Positions 52,050-62,275 are shown, counted from the stretch's first letter. The stretch is 64,000 nucleotides of DNA from Pseudomonas californiensis (GCF_021147775.1 NZ_JAGTPK010000007.1:62001-126000), one strand, 5' to 3'. Notes: generated from the sequence alone by a model not told the origin. Numbers and translations are program-made.

Positions 52050-52370
52050 TCAAACGTGCAGATCGAGCCCCGACACTTCAAGGTCCCAGTCCACAAAACT
52101 GGCCGTGGTCAGATAACTGGCCAGGGCGTGGGCAACACGGGTGCTCATGGAGCGAGGGAATATGATGTCTTGCGGACGGGCCGGTACGTTGGCGGTACTG
52201 CCAATGGGACGCTCGTCAGCCTCACGGCGCGACGCTTGCGCAGGAGAAGGCAGCGCAGCAAGATCTGCGTCGTTCTCGACTTCCTCGAAGGTACCTTCAA
52301 CAACCGAAGGACGCTTCTGCGGCTTTCGCTTGATGGGGTAGGAGCGTGGTGAAGGTCCGTCTATGCGCAT
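52050..52370 (-). CDS. Small hypothetical protein upstream of the DUF72 gene
   Basis: A 106-residue protein. The N-terminal half is basic, proline-rich and probably disordered (PSPRSYPIKRKPQKRPSVVE), followed by an acidic patch (EGTFEEVENDADLAALPSPA). A more ordered C-terminus follows (MSTRVAHALASYLTTASFVD). No family recognised. It is the first gene of a likely operon with the DUF72 gene, with stop and start overlapping, and has a fair promoter upstream, which supports it as real. Confidence 0.65.
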   Translation of the reverse strand: MRIDGPSPRSYPIKRKPQKRPSVVEGTFEEVENDADLAALPSPAQASRREADERPIGSTANVPARPQDIIFPRSMSTRVAHALASYLTTASFVDWDLEVSGLDLHV

Positions 52371-52397
52371 TATTGTTACTCGGCTTCTGTAGTGGCT

Positions 52398-52426
52398 ATT
52401 TAACGTTACAGTCCGGATGCTTGCAA
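52398..52426 (-). promoter_or_regulatory. Candidate sigma-70 promoter for the small hypothetical and DUF72 genes
   Basis: On the minus strand TTGCAA (52426-52421) and TTAAAT (52403-52398) are separated by 17 bases, 28 bases before the ATG at 52370. The 244-bp gap between this gene and tsaB is A+T-rich and otherwise empty of supported genes. Confidence 0.4.
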
Positions 52427-52614
52427 ATTAGGTAACGATAACTAGACCACACATATTGCAAATTGTTTGAGCACAAGTCACACACAATGTTTTAAATCGA
52501 TAAACGGTAGATGGCAATGTGATACACGACCTGCGCAGGTTAATACAGCACAGGCCTCTGGGCCGGGCCATTGAGCTCGTCCCAGCCCGGTATACAGGTA
52601 TATGTGGGCAACAT

Positions 52615-53289
52615 CTAACGCGCTTTGGGAGTTGCAACCTGATCGCGCAGATACACAGGTTGCGCACCGTCTGCTGGAACAGCTTCGCCACGATTCCAGG
52701 CAAACGTCGCCAGCGTGAGCAAGTCCTGCGCGTGCGGCAACATACTTGCGTCGTGCCCGGTCAATGCCACAGGGATGCGCTCTGCATAGCCCCAGCCTGT
52801 GCCCGCACCAAACCATTCACCTGCCGTCCCTTTCGGCAATGCTGCAAGCTCTGGCGCCATGACCGCTTCGCTGCCCTGCAAAAGCATCTCGCCGACAGAT
52901 TCGCTATAACAGCCCCAATACACCTCGTCCATTCGAGCATCAATGGCCGAAGCTACCTGGGAAACGCCATGCTCGCGATAAGCACGCTGCGCCAGCACTG
53001 CAAGATTGGAGGTTGGCAGCACTGGACGCTCCAGCGCAAAGGCCAGCCCCTGAACCACACCGATCGCGATACGTACACCGGTAAATGCGCCCGGCCCTCG
53101 GCCGAACGCAATCGCGTCGATGGCCGAACGGGCAATACCCGCCTCCGCCAACAGGTCCTTGATCATGGGCAGCAGACGCTGGGCATGCAGGCGCGGGATC
53201 ACCTCGTAATGGCTCAGCACTTTGCCATCATGCAGCAAAGCGACCGAGCAGGCTTCAGTGGCGGTGTCCAGGGCCAGCAAGGTGGTCAT
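52615..53289 (-). CDS. tsaB: tRNA threonylcarbamoyladenosine biosynthesis protein TsaB
   Basis: Scaffold subunit that pairs with TsaD to make t6A37 on ANN-decoding tRNAs. The 224-residue protein begins TTLLALDTATEACSVALLHD (ASKHA fold), with HAQRLLPMIKDLL, AFGRGPGAFTGVRIAIGVVQ and AIDARMDEVYWG. Start ATG 53289; the open frame continues upstream past the family start. It lies 85 bp downstream of adk. TcdA at 35663 further modifies the product t6A. Confidence 0.95.
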   Translation of the reverse strand: MTTLLALDTATEACSVALLHDGKVLSHYEVIPRLHAQRLLPMIKDLLAEAGIARSAIDAIAFGRGPGAFTGVRIAIGVVQGLAFALERPVLPTSNLAVLAQRAYREHGVSQVASAIDARMDEVYWGCYSESVGEMLLQGSEAVMAPELAALPKGTAGEWFGAGTGWGYAERIPVALTGHDASMLPHAQDLLTLATFAWNRGEAVPADGAQPVYLRDQVATPKAR

Positions 53290-53374
53290 CGGTGAGTCCG
53301 TCGTTATGGAAAAGTGGCGCAGTATAAATGACAAATGGCCCGCAAGCGGGCCATTGTTGACGATGCTTCGTGCA

Positions 53375-54052
<678 letters not shown>

Positions 54053-54303
54053 TCATTGGATTCGCCTCGTCGGCCAATCTAAAAAATAAATCAGGCCAAT
54101 AGGCCAAAAGGTTGATCAAGATACACAGCAGACCGTAGCCGCACAAGCCGCCGAAAGTCGCAGTAACCAAGGCGCACCGCCCTGTACGCCCTGGTCAAAG
54201 ATTGGTGTGACCTGCTGCAACCTGGATGGCAGGTTAGCCTGTAAAGCCCTTACTCGCTGCGTGGAAATCAAAACGGGCTGCCAACCGCGCAGCCGCATCC
54301 CCG

Positions 54304-56940
54304 TCAACCTGTATTGCGAAGACCTGCGGCTATACCCGCCACAGAGACCAGCAGCGCCAGTTCCAGAGGGCTGCCCAGCTGCGCCTCGCGGTGGCGAGAG
54401 CGTGAAAGCAGTTCAGCCTGAAGCAGGTGCAAGGGGTCCAGGTAGGTGTTGCGCAAGCTGATGAACTCCAGCGTTTCGGGACTGTGCGCCAACAGTTGAG
54501 TCTGCCCCGTCAGCCCCAGCACAACGTTGCACGCCTGCGACAATAGGTCGCGCAAATGTGCGCCCAAATGTTGCAGCTCAGGGCTCACCAGACGCTCGTC
54601 GTAGAGCCGAGCGATATCGGTGTCCGCTTTGGCCAGGACCATTTCCAGCATGTCGATCCGGGTTCTGAAAAACGGCCAGCGCTCGCGCATCTCAGCCAAC
54701 ATATCGCCCTCTCCGCGTTCCAGCGCCCTGGTGAGCGCTGCCTCCCAGCCCAACCATGCGGGCAGCATCAGGCGTGTCTGCGTCCAGGCGAAGATCCACG
54801 GGATCGCGCGCAGGCTTTCAACCCCGCCCTCGCGGCGTTTCGCGGGACGACTGCCCAGCGGTAATCGACCCAGTTCCTGTTCTGGCGTGGCCTGACGGAA
54901 ATACTCGACGAACTCGGGATGTTCTCTGACCACCGCACGGTAGGCGCTCACGCCGTCGCTGGCCAACTGGTCCATCATCGTGCGCCAGGCAGGCTCCGGA
55001 GGCGGGGGCGGCAGCAACGTCGCCTCCAGAACCGCAGCCAGATACAGGTTGAGGTTCTGCTCGGCGATTTCCGGCAGGCCGAACTTGAAGCGAATCATCT
55101 CGCCCTGCTCGGTGGTTCGGAAGCGCCCCGAAACTGATCCTGGCGGCTGCGACAGAATTGCGGCGTGCGCTGGACCACCACCGCGACCCACTGTCCCGCC
55201 GCGGCCGTGAAACAGCAGCAATTCGACCTGCTGCTCGCGGCAGATCTGCACCAGTGTTTCCTGAGCCCGATACTGAGCCCAGGCTGCAGCCGTGGTGCCG
55301 GCATCCTTGGCCGAGTCGGAGTAGCCGATCATGACCTCTTGAGGCCCGTGCAAGCGTGCGCGGTAGCCAGGCAGCCCCAGCAACGTTTCGATCACCGGGC
55401 CGGCGTTGTCCAGATCCGCCAGCGTTTCGAACAACGGCACGACGCGCATCGGCCGCTGCAGGCCAGACTCCTTGAGCAACAGTTGCACGGCGAGTACGTC
55501 GGATGCGGCCCCGGCCATGGAGATAACGTAGGAGCCCAGTGAAGCTGCGGGCGCAGCGGCGACTTCGCGGCAGGTCGCCAGTACCTCTGCGGTATCGGCA
55601 GCAGGCTTGAAATAACCCGGCAACAGCGGACGGCGGTTATTCAGCTCACGCAGCAGGAAGTCGATGCGTGTCTGCTCGTCCCACTCTTCATAGCGCCCCA
55701 GGCCCAGGTAGTCGGTGATTTCCGTCATGGCCGCACAGTGACGACTGGAATCCTGACGGACATCCAGCCGCACAAGGAACAGACCGAACGTGACGGCACG
55801 ACGCAAGCAGTCCAGCAGCGGACCGTCGGCAATCACGCCCATCCCGCACTCATGCAGCGACTGGAAGCACAGCATCAGCGGCCTAAGCAGTTCGCGGTTG
55901 TCATGCAGCACCGCCTCAGGTGCAGGCTGCGCTGCGGTCAGCGATGCATTGGCCCAGTTGCGCGTGGCCCGCAAGCGTTCGCGCAGGCGCTTGAGCTCGG
56001 CACGATAAGGTTCTGCGCTGTCACCGACACTCGCTCGCAGCGCGTCGCTGGCCTGTTGCATCGACAGTTCCGCAGCCAGGTTGTCGACGTCACGCAGGTA
56101 CAGGTCGGCAGCCATCCAGCGCGCCAACAACAGGACTTCACGGGTAACGGCTGCGGTGACATTCGGGTTGCCGTCCCTGTCGCCGCCCATCCAGGACGCG
56201 AAGCGGATCGGCGCAGCTTCCAGCGGCAAATGCATGCCGGTGGCAGCATGCAACGCGTGATCGGCCTTGCGCAGGTAGTTGGGAATGGCGTGCCACAGTG
56301 AGTGTTCGATGACCGCGAACCCCCATTTGGCTTCATCGACCGGGGTAGGACGAATCCGTCGGATCTCTTCGGTGTGCCAGGCCTCGGCGATCAGGCGCTG
56401 CAAGCGCGAGGTGATCTGCTCACGCTCGATGCTGTTGAGGTCCCGGTGGTCCAGCGCAGCCAATTGCGCAGCGATGGCGTCGTACTTCTGAATCAGGGTG
56501 CGACGGGCTACTTCGGTCGGGTGAGCGGTGAGCACCAGTTCGATGTCCAGCTTGCCCAGTTGGCGGGCCAGCGCATCGGCGGTGTGGCCTTCCGCCTTGA
56601 GGCGATCCAGCAGCTCAGGAAGCACCCTGGTTTCGAACGGTTGCGGCCGCGAATCATCGCGGCGATGCATCAACTGATACTGCTCGGCGATGTTGGCCAG
56701 GTTGAGAAACTGGTTGAAAGCCCTCGCTACCGGCAGCAGCTCGTCATCCTCAAGGCCATCGACGCTTGAGCTGAGCTCCTCGGCGCCTGCCGCAGATCCG
56801 CGCCTGCCCGCTTTCGCGCTTTTGCGAATGCGCTCGATCTTTTCGAGAAAATCAGGCCCGCGCTGTTCACGAATGGTGTTGCCCAGCAGCTCACCCAGCA
56901 GGTGAACGTCTTCGCGCAGACGCGCATCAATATCGGCCAT
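54304..56940 (-). CDS. ppc: Phosphoenolpyruvate carboxylase
   Basis: Anaplerotic carboxylation of PEP to oxaloacetate. The 878 residues show the catalytic histidine in [48 protein letters not shown] segment ([12 protein letters not shown]), [20 protein letters not shown] and the C-terminal ending [16 protein letters not shown] precedes the ATG. It is slightly shorter than some homologues but complete. The 281-bp gap to adk contains no gene I can support. Confidence 0.98.
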   Translation of the reverse strand: MADIDARLREDVHLLGELLGNTIREQRGPDFLEKIERIRKSAKAGRRGSAAGAEELSSSVDGLEDDELLPVARAFNQFLNLANIAEQYQLMHRRDDSRPQPFETRVLPELLDRLKAEGHTADALARQLGKLDIELVLTAHPTEVARRTLIQKYDAIAAQLAALDHRDLNSIEREQITSRLQRLIAEAWHTEEIRRIRPTPVDEAKWGFAVIEHSLWHAIPNYLRKADHALHAATGMHLPLEAAPIRFASWMGGDRDGNPNVTAAVTREVLLLARWMAADLYLRDVDNLAAELSMQQASDALRASVGDSAEPYRAELKRLRERLRATRNWANASLTAAQPAPEAVLHDNRELLRPLMLCFQSLHECGMGVIADGPLLDCLRRAVTFGLFLVRLDVRQDSSRHCAAMTEITDYLGLGRYEEWDEQTRIDFLLRELNNRRPLLPGYFKPAADTAEVLATCREVAAAPAASLGSYVISMAGAASDVLAVQLLLKESGLQRPMRVVPLFETLADLDNAGPVIETLLGLPGYRARLHGPQEVMIGYSDSAKDAGTTAAAWAQYRAQETLVQICREQQVELLLFHGRGGTVGRGGGPAHAAILSQPPGSVSGRFRTTEQGEMIRFKFGLPEIAEQNLNLYLAAVLEATLLPPPPPEPAWRTMMDQLASDGVSAYRAVVREHPEFVEYFRQATPEQELGRLPLGSRPAKRREGGVESLRAIPWIFAWTQTRLMLPAWLGWEAALTRALERGEGDMLAEMRERWPFFRTRIDMLEMVLAKADTDIARLYDERLVSPELQHLGAHLRDLLSQACNVVLGLTGQTQLLAHSPETLEFISLRNTYLDPLHLLQAELLSRSRHREAQLGSPLELALLVSVAGIAAGLRNTG

Positions 56941-57175
56941 CGTTCCTCTCCCGGTTTTTATATGGGCTCAGTTGTGTGTCCACTTGCCTGAACTGAACAC
57001 ATCAATTCAAATCCGCTCTACCAACAGTGCACCAAAGCCCGTGCGGCGACAAATGCTTATGCAGACGTGCCACGTTTGTCGCCCTCGTCTTCACACCGGC
57101 TAGTCTCATCACTGAACCAGCCGACCGCTCATAAACCGGGCCGCTGCGCCACGAGCGACCCACCACGAGGTGACT

Positions 57176-57520
57176 ATGAAAATCCGCGAGCTTGCCCAAC
57201 ATTGGGAACGCAACGCCACAGGACGCTTGACCAAAAGCCGCTACGCCATCCATCTGGACCTTGAGTCTGCCGCGCGGCTGGCCGCCCTCTGCGAAATGTA
57301 CCCCAAGCATCATCCTGAAGAATTACTGGGTGAACTGATTGGCGCTGCACTGGAAGAACTTGAAGCAGGTTTCCCCTATGTCAAAGGCCAGCACGTGGTG
57401 TCCACGGATGAAGAAGGCAACCCACTGTACGAAGACGTGGGGGCCACGCCTCGCTTTCTGGCCTTGTCCAGACGGCACCTGCACGAGCTGACCGAAAAGG
57501 AAGGCGACGCTGAAAATTGA
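57176..57520 (+). CDS. Conserved hypothetical protein (114 aa)
   Basis: A small cytoplasmic-looking protein: MKIRELAQHWERNATGRLT, then RYAIHLDLESAARLAALCEM, YPKHHPEELLGELIGAALEE and an acidic C-terminus. ATG 57176 has GAGGTGA at ideal spacing. I recall database labels linking similar Pseudomonas proteins to pilus assembly, but nothing in the sequence supports that. The LDLESAARLAAL helix and paired helices could form a ribbon-helix-helix-like DNA-binding unit; this is speculation. Confidence 0.78.
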   Translation: MKIRELAQHWERNATGRLTKSRYAIHLDLESAARLAALCEMYPKHHPEELLGELIGAALEELEAGFPYVKGQHVVSTDEEGNPLYEDVGATPRFLALSRRHLHELTEKEGDAEN

Positions 57521-57537
57521 GTCTCAACGCTGTAACA

Positions 57538-57559
57538 CCGCAGGGTAAACACCCTGCGG
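57538..57559 (+). terminator. Hairpin after the 114-aa hypothetical gene
   Basis: CCGCAGGGT (57538-57546) and ACCCTGCGG (57551-57559) form a perfect 9-bp stem with the loop AAAC. It starts 18 bases past the stop codon. It lacks a U-run but fits a transcript end ahead of the separate AlgU-type promoter. Confidence 0.5.
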
Positions 57560-57656
57560 CAACTCCTGCGCCTGCTTGAGCCAAGGCGACCACGTCCGCC
57601 ATCACAGCTCAGTCGTCATACAAAACTGTTCAGTACTGTTTAGTAAATATTTATCT

Positions 57657-57684
57657 GAACTATTCAAAAACTGCACAGGTCCGA
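57657..57684 (+). promoter_or_regulatory. AlgU (sigma-22/RpoE-type) promoter for the DUF4398-lptF pair
   Basis: GAACTA (57657-57662) and TCCGA (57680-57684) are spaced by 17 bases. This matches the AlgU consensus GAACTT-N16/17-TCTGA at nine of eleven positions. It lies 117 bases before the first lipoprotein start. LptF and its neighbour belong to the AlgU regulon in P. aeruginosa, which agrees. Confidence 0.65.
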
Positions 57685-57800
57685 GCCATTAACCATGACG
57701 TGAATGGCCGAAGCGCAGCAGACAGTAAGTTGAGGTGCTGCCCGGCCGGAAAGCCATCATGGATAACCACGTTCGGATTCACACAATGGAGTTGATCACC

Positions 57801-58199
57801 ATGAACACCCTGACTGCCAAAACAAAGTTCAAAGGCCTGCGCGGGCTCAAACTCGCTGCGTTGGCATTGGGTAGCACGTTCATCCTCGCCGGTTGCGCAG
57901 GCAACCCGCCATCCGAGCAGTACGCAGTTTCCCAGTCGGCCGTGAACAGTGCAGTAAGCGCTGGCGGCACCGAGTACGCCGCAGTGGAAATGAAGTCGGC
58001 TCAGGACAAGCTGAAGCAGGCTGACCTGGCCATGCAAGACCACAAATACGACGAAGCACGCAAGCTGGCTGAACAGGCCGAGTGGGATGCCCGCGTAGCC
58101 GAGCGCAAGTCTCAGGCCGCCAAAGCCGCCAAAGCTGTGCAGGATGCTCGTCAGGGCGTCAACGAACTACGTGAAGAAGGCATGCGTCAGGTTCAGTGA
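57801..58199 (+). CDS. DUF4398 lipoprotein
   Basis: A 132-residue lipoprotein. The signal peptide ends FILAGCAGN with C32 lipidated; the N-terminus is long and basic (TAKTKFKGLRGLKLAALALG). The mature part is a helical, Ala/Lys/Glu-rich coiled coil (MKSAQDKLKQADLAMQDHKY, LAEQAEWDARVAERK), typical of DUF4398. ATG 57801 is chosen with GGAG upstream; another ATG six codons earlier is possible. It lies 60 bp before lptF and under the same AlgU-type promoter, so it probably acts with LptF in the envelope. Confidence 0.88.
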   Translation: MNTLTAKTKFKGLRGLKLAALALGSTFILAGCAGNPPSEQYAVSQSAVNSAVSAGGTEYAAVEMKSAQDKLKQADLAMQDHKYDEARKLAEQAEWDARVAERKSQAAKAAKAVQDARQGVNELREEGMRQVQ

Positions 58200-58259
58200 G
58201 CCGTCGACAGCAACCTTGAGTTTTCATGAATTCGTAATTGATTAAAGGACGACCTAACT

Positions 58260-59042
58260 ATGCGCAAACAATTGATGATTCCCGCCCTGCTGGCCATGAG
58301 CGTAGCCCTGGCTGCCTGTGCCACCAAGCCAAACCCTAATCTGGAACAGGCACGCACCAACTTCACTGCGCTGCAGACCAACCCTGAGTCCACCAAAGTC
58401 GCAGCCCTGGAAACCAAGGACGCCAGCGAATGGTTGGCCAAGTCTGAAAAAGCCTTCCGTGATGGCGAAGACGTCAAGAAAGTCGACCAGTTGTCCTACC
58501 TGACCAATCAGCGTGTGGAGCTGGCCAAACAAACCATCAACCTGCGCACCTCTGAGGCCGCTCTGCAAAACGCTTCGGCCGAACGTGCCAAGGCTCGTCT
58601 GGACGCTCGTGACGCTCAGATCGCTCAGCTCAAGAACAGCCTGAACGCCAAACAGACCGAACGCGGCACCCTGGTGACTTTCGGTGACGTGCTGTTCGAC
58701 TACAACAAAGCTGACCTGAAGCCGGGCGCCCAGGGCGACATCGGTAAGCTGGCTGCTTTCCTGCAGGAAAACACTGACCGCAAAGTGATTGTCGAAGGCT
58801 ACACCGACAGCACCGGATCGGCTGCCTACAACCAGTCGCTGTCCGAGCGTCGTGCCAATTCGGTTCGCATGGCTCTGGTCCGTATGGGCGTAGACCCGGC
58901 GCGCATCGTTGCCCAGGGTTATGGCAAGGAATACCCGGTTGCTGACAACACCAGCAACTCCGGCCGCGCCATGAACCGTCGTGTGGAAGTGACCATTTCC
59001 AACGACAACCAGCCTGTAGCCCCGCGCTCGTCGATGAAGTAA
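58260..59042 (+). CDS. lptF: OmpA-family outer-membrane lipoprotein LptF
   Basis: A 260-residue outer-membrane lipoprotein that binds peptidoglycan. The signal peptide has the lipobox ALAAC (C20). The central part (about residues 30-130) is a helical coiled-coil region. A C-terminal OmpA-like domain (about 135-250) carries FGDVLFDYNKADLKPGAQG, VEGYTDSTGSAAYNQSLSER and RANSVRMALVRMGVDPARI, including the peptidoglycan-contacting Asp and Arg positions. It is named after the P. aeruginosa homologue (PA3692), with the same neighbour. A strong terminator follows. Confidence 0.92.
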   Translation: MRKQLMIPALLAMSVALAACATKPNPNLEQARTNFTALQTNPESTKVAALETKDASEWLAKSEKAFRDGEDVKKVDQLSYLTNQRVELAKQTINLRTSEAALQNASAERAKARLDARDAQIAQLKNSLNAKQTERGTLVTFGDVLFDYNKADLKPGAQGDIGKLAAFLQENTDRKVIVEGYTDSTGSAAYNQSLSERRANSVRMALVRMGVDPARIVAQGYGKEYPVADNTSNSGRAMNRRVEVTISNDNQPVAPRSSMK

Positions 59043-59064
59043 GCGACCGCACCGCAACAGCATA

Positions 59065-59097
59065 AAGCCCCGTCTGCGTCAGCAGACGGGGCTTTTT
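59065..59097 (+). terminator. Strong intrinsic terminator after lptF
   Basis: AAGCCCCGTCTGC (59065-59077) pairs perfectly with GCAGACGGGGCTT (59082-59094) around a four-base loop and is followed by TTT. It is a textbook Rho-independent terminator ending the AlgU-controlled pair. It also faces the convergent operon at 59155. Confidence 0.92.
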
Positions 59098-59154
59098 AAT
59101 GGGCGTTACGTTGACGTTCGGGACGCCGGGTTTGTCGGTCAGCCACCCTGAGGT

Positions 59155-59478
59155 TCAGGGCGTTGATGGTGTCTGCTGCCCTGCACACCGCACAGCCTGC
59201 CTGTGCTGATCGACCAGCACGCCCGACAGCCCCTTGCGGGTCGTGTCAAACAGCACCAGCACTCCGTCAATGCACTGCGCCACCTGCGCCGCCGGGGTCG
59301 CTGCAACCTTGTAGTCCTCACCGGGCACGCTCTTGAGCAGGGTGAACTCGCTGAGCAACAGGGCGTCTTCAGGCTTGGCAAAATGCAGATAGCCGTAGTA
59401 CCACAGGCAGCCGACAGTACCAATAATGGCGCCAATGCCGGTCAGTATCATTGCGTTGACGCTACGTTCGGCGCTCAT
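59155..59478 (-). CDS. Small membrane protein, last gene of the DUF1704 operon
   Basis: A 107-residue protein with one hydrophobic segment (about residues 7-28, VNAMILTGIGAIIGTVGCLW) and a short soluble tail (YKVAATPAAQVAQCIDGVLV, LFDTTRKGLSGVLVDQH). No family recognised. Its ATG overlaps the stop of the alpha/beta-hydrolase gene by 4 bases, so it is translationally coupled. It is convergent with lptF. Confidence 0.75.
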   Translation of the reverse strand: MSAERSVNAMILTGIGAIIGTVGCLWYYGYLHFAKPEDALLLSEFTLLKSVPGEDYKVAATPAAQVAQCIDGVLVLFDTTRKGLSGVLVDQHRQAVRCAGQQTPSTP

Positions 59479-60416
59479 GGTGTTGACTCGGACGACGGTC
59501 GCTGCGAGCCGGCTCCGGACGACTCTGGATAATTGGGCACTTCGGCCAGGCGTCGTAGCCCATTGAAGTGCTGCGGGTCGTCGAGATAGCGCACCATGAC
59601 TTGCCGCCAGAGCGGATCAGCGAAAGTCTGCACATGCCCACCCCGCGTAAGCTGCAGCACACGGGGTGGCGGCGCGACTTTGTACAGGCTGATGCCATTG
59701 TCCAGCGGTACTAAAGTGTCGTCCATGCTCTGAAAAATCAGCATGGGGGTACCCGCCAGTTGCGGCAGGCCATTGATCGCGCTGTCCGCATCAGGGATCA
59801 ACCACGACAACGGTGTTTTCAGCGTCCAGGTCAGCCAGGAGGTGCCCAGTGTATAGCGGGCAACATCGCGGTAGCTGGCAGGTGCGCCATCGAGAACCAG
59901 CGCTTTTACCCGGGACCGCTCCTCAGGGTGCTGCGACAGATAATGCACCGCCAGCGCGCCGCCAATGCTCTGGCCCAGTACCACCAAGGGCTTGCCCTTC
60001 ACCTGCGGCGATACTTTCAACCAGTCGAACGCGGCCTGAACATCCTGATAGATCGCCGGCAGGCTGGGCGCGCCTTGTGACTGCCCATAGCCGCGATAGT
60101 CGAGCATAAGCACCTGATAGCCCTGCTCCGGCAACCACCAACTGCCGCCCAGATGCCACGACAGATTGCCGCCGTTGCCATGCAGATGCAGCACCGTACC
60201 TTTGACCGGTACACCCTCTTTGGCTGGCAGCCACCAACCGTGCAAACGCGTGCCATCAGCGGCAGTCAGGTTTACATCCTGGTACTGCAAACGCGCCTTG
60301 TCGGGCGTGAAGGGCAGACCTTGCTCCGGGTAGAACAGCATGGAGCTGCAGCCGGTGAGACTCAGGATCAGAACGAGGATGCCGATCAGCTTCAAACGAG
60401 GTTTCCTTATTGTCAC
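59475..60416 (-). CDS. Alpha/beta-hydrolase lipoprotein
   Basis: A 313-residue hydrolase of the BAAT/dienelactone-like alpha/beta fold. An N-terminal lipoprotein signal (LILSLTGCSS, C23) is followed by the oxyanion stretch VLHLHGNGGNLSW, LMLDYRGYGQSQGAP and the nucleophile elbow VVLGQSIGGALAVHYL (S150). A later Asp in QSMDDTLVPLDNG and a His in LTRGGHVQTF complete a triad. It begins with GTG, two bases after the DUF1704 stop. Probably an outer-membrane or periplasmic esterase or peptidase; the substrate is unknown. Confidence 0.88.
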   Translation of the reverse strand: MTIRKPRLKLIGILVLILSLTGCSSMLFYPEQGLPFTPDKARLQYQDVNLTAADGTRLHGWWLPAKEGVPVKGTVLHLHGNGGNLSWHLGGSWWLPEQGYQVLMLDYRGYGQSQGAPSLPAIYQDVQAAFDWLKVSPQVKGKPLVVLGQSIGGALAVHYLSQHPEERSRVKALVLDGAPASYRDVARYTLGTSWLTWTLKTPLSWLIPDADSAINGLPQLAGTPMLIFQSMDDTLVPLDNGISLYKVAPPPRVLQLTRGGHVQTFADPLWRQVMVRYLDDPQHFNGLRRLAEVPNYPESSGAGSQRPSSESTP

Positions 60417-60418
60417 AG

Positions 60419-61696
60419 CTACAGAATGTTCGAATAGTCAGCTTCGATACGGTCCAGACTCAGATGATTGAGGAAGTTGGAAAAGCACATCCAGGCCGAC
60501 AGCGCATTCATGTCACGGAACTGATCGGGCAAGTATTTGGGAGCAACCACCAAGCCCTCGTCGACCAACTGGCGAAGGGTTCGCATGTCTTCCAGCGTGG
60601 TCTTGCCGCAGAACAGCAACGGCACCTGCTCAAGCTTGCCCTTGCGCACGGCCAACTGGATGTAGTTGTAAACCATGATGAAGCCTTTCAGGTACGACAA
60701 GTCCTTGGTAAACGGCAGCCCATTGGGGACCGAACCCCGGAACACCCGGCTTGCATTGCCGTAGCTCTCAGGCATGCCGAAACCTTGTTCACGGTAGAAC
60801 TCGAACACTTCCAGGAAGTCGGCGCCCTCTTCTGCCATATGGATGGCACGCGTGCGGTTGGTCAGCTTGCGCAGGCGACTCGGGTAGGAGGCAAACGCTA
60901 TGACTTCCATCAAGATCGCCAGCCCTTCCTGAGTCACGGTCGACGATGGCGGGCCTTTGGACAGAAAGGTACAGATCGGCTGGTTCTGTCCATTGAGTGT
61001 GGTGCCCACATGCACCAGGCCCTCATGAACCTCCAGCGCCCGCACATCCCGTTCGTTGAACATCGCGTCCGTGCGAATCTTGATGTAGTCGGCGCCCGCA
61101 GCAGCATCGGCCACGATGCCGTCAGACTCAAATACCCTGATGGTATCTTCGGCTTCGCCAAACACCCGGTTCAGGCGCGATTGCAGCAACGCGACCGCAT
61201 CCTTGGCTGTGAGGATCTTGGGCTCGTCCTTCAGATCGCCGCGGCCAGCAATATTGTTCAGGTAGTCAGACAGCATCAGGCCAAGGTCAGCCAGGGTCGG
61301 GTCTCCGGCGTGAAATGCATCGGAGGCCGCGCCGTACAACTCCTGGGATATCAATCCGAAATCAGGGGTGCCGCGCGCTTCGAGCATACGGATCACCATC
61401 CGATACTCTTTGCACATGCGGCGCATGATCTGCCCCACCGGGTTGAACTGACCCAATTGCCGGGTAATGTCGCGCTCGATGTTCTGGAACTCGAGCTTTA
61501 CCGCGCCAGAATCGAAACCCAATGGGCGATTCTCGTAATACGCCCGGTCCACGGCAGGCAGAGCCTTGCCCTTTGCAGCCAGGAAATCCCTGCGAACCGT
61601 GTCGTCCCACTTCACCGCGTCCAGTACACGGATCGGCGTCTGCGCGACGACGATCCGGTCCGATAACGCACGAATAGTCTGCTGGTACTCGTCCAC
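60419..61696 (-). CDS. DUF1704 (QEGLA-motif, MATCAP-like) putative zinc carboxypeptidase
   Basis: A 425-residue cytoplasmic protein (no signal peptide). It has the HEGLVH motif (H224, E225, H229, HExxxH spacing) and the QEGLA motif (Q256-A260, E257 a likely third zinc ligand). I recall this arrangement for the MATCAP tubulin detyrosinases and the bacterial DUF1704 proteins labelled flavohemoglobin-modulating. Bacteria here have no tubulin, so another peptide substrate is expected. The start is GTG 61696 with AGGAG seven bases upstream. It lies within a five-gene operon with an alpha/beta-hydrolase and two envelope proteins. Confidence 0.85.
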   Translation of the reverse strand: MDEYQQTIRALSDRIVVAQTPIRVLDAVKWDDTVRRDFLAAKGKALPAVDRAYYENRPLGFDSGAVKLEFQNIERDITRQLGQFNPVGQIMRRMCKEYRMVIRMLEARGTPDFGLISQELYGAASDAFHAGDPTLADLGLMLSDYLNNIAGRGDLKDEPKILTAKDAVALLQSRLNRVFGEAEDTIRVFESDGIVADAAAGADYIKIRTDAMFNERDVRALEVHEGLVHVGTTLNGQNQPICTFLSKGPPSSTVTQEGLAILMEVIAFASYPSRLRKLTNRTRAIHMAEEGADFLEVFEFYREQGFGMPESYGNASRVFRGSVPNGLPFTKDLSYLKGFIMVYNYIQLAVRKGKLEQVPLLFCGKTTLEDMRTLRQLVDEGLVVAPKYLPDQFRDMNALSAWMCFSNFLNHLSLDRIEADYSNIL

Positions 61697-61726
61697 CCGG
61701 TACTCCTTGGCTGGTGGGCTATCGCC

Positions 61727-62275
61727 CTACTGCTTGGCCGCGCGCTGGTAGCACGCGACCTCTTGAAAAACATCGAAATTGGCTGGATCGTCGAGGTAGC
61801 CGAACACCTTGTCCAGAGAACTGGTGATCAACAGCTGCTTGCCGAGACTGGTCTCCATCGACTGACCTTCCAGCGCTTTCTGCTCTACCCACTGATCGAA
61901 CCGGTCCATATCAGGATTGTAGACAACCAGCTCGTCAGCTTCGGTCACCTCAAAACCGGCAAGCGCGTAGTGAGCGCCGTATTTCTCGGGCAGCTTTGCC
62001 GACAGATACCAGCGACTGCCATGTCGCACCAGCGTCACGGCGTATTCGTCGCGATGCTGACGGTCGCCCTTGCGGTAGCTGATCACTTTGTAGACGTTGT
62101 TGTTCGCGCGTGAGACTTCCAGTTCCAGCGCCTCGCCCCAGGCGTTCTTGCTGGACCAGGTGCCCAGCAGTCCGCGTGGGGCGACATCGTGAGCAGGGAT
62201 CGGGTCTTTGAAGGTCACCAGACAACCGCTCAACAACAGAAACGACAGCGCAATGATCACGCGCCAGGTCTTCAT
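61727..62275 (-). CDS. Putative outer-membrane lipoprotein
   Basis: A 182-residue lipoprotein with the signal peptide MKTWRVIIALSFLLLSGCLV (C18). The mature part begins TFKDPIPAHDVAPRGLLGTW and is beta-rich, for example YAVTLVRHGSRWYLSAKLPE, suggesting a lipocalin-like or beta-barrel fold. Function unknown. The start ATG 62275 is chosen because the open frame to 62395 is unsupported; AGGAG precedes it. It lies 25 bases after the TetR stop and 30 before the DUF1704 gene. Confidence 0.82.
   Translation of the reverse strand: MKTWRVIIALSFLLLSGCLVTFKDPIPAHDVAPRGLLGTWSSKNAWGEALELEVSRANNNVYKVISYRKGDRQHRDEYAVTLVRHGSRWYLSAKLPEKYGAHYALAGFEVTEADELVVYNPDMDRFDQWVEQKALEGQSMETSLGKQLLITSSLDKVFGYLDDPANFDVFQEVACYQRAAKQ

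Noticed and set aside
52428..52703. Possible small minus-strand gene in the gap before tsaB
   Set aside because: It overlaps the tsaB C-terminus and the A+T-rich gap, is cysteine-rich and irregular, and lacks a ribosome site and family.
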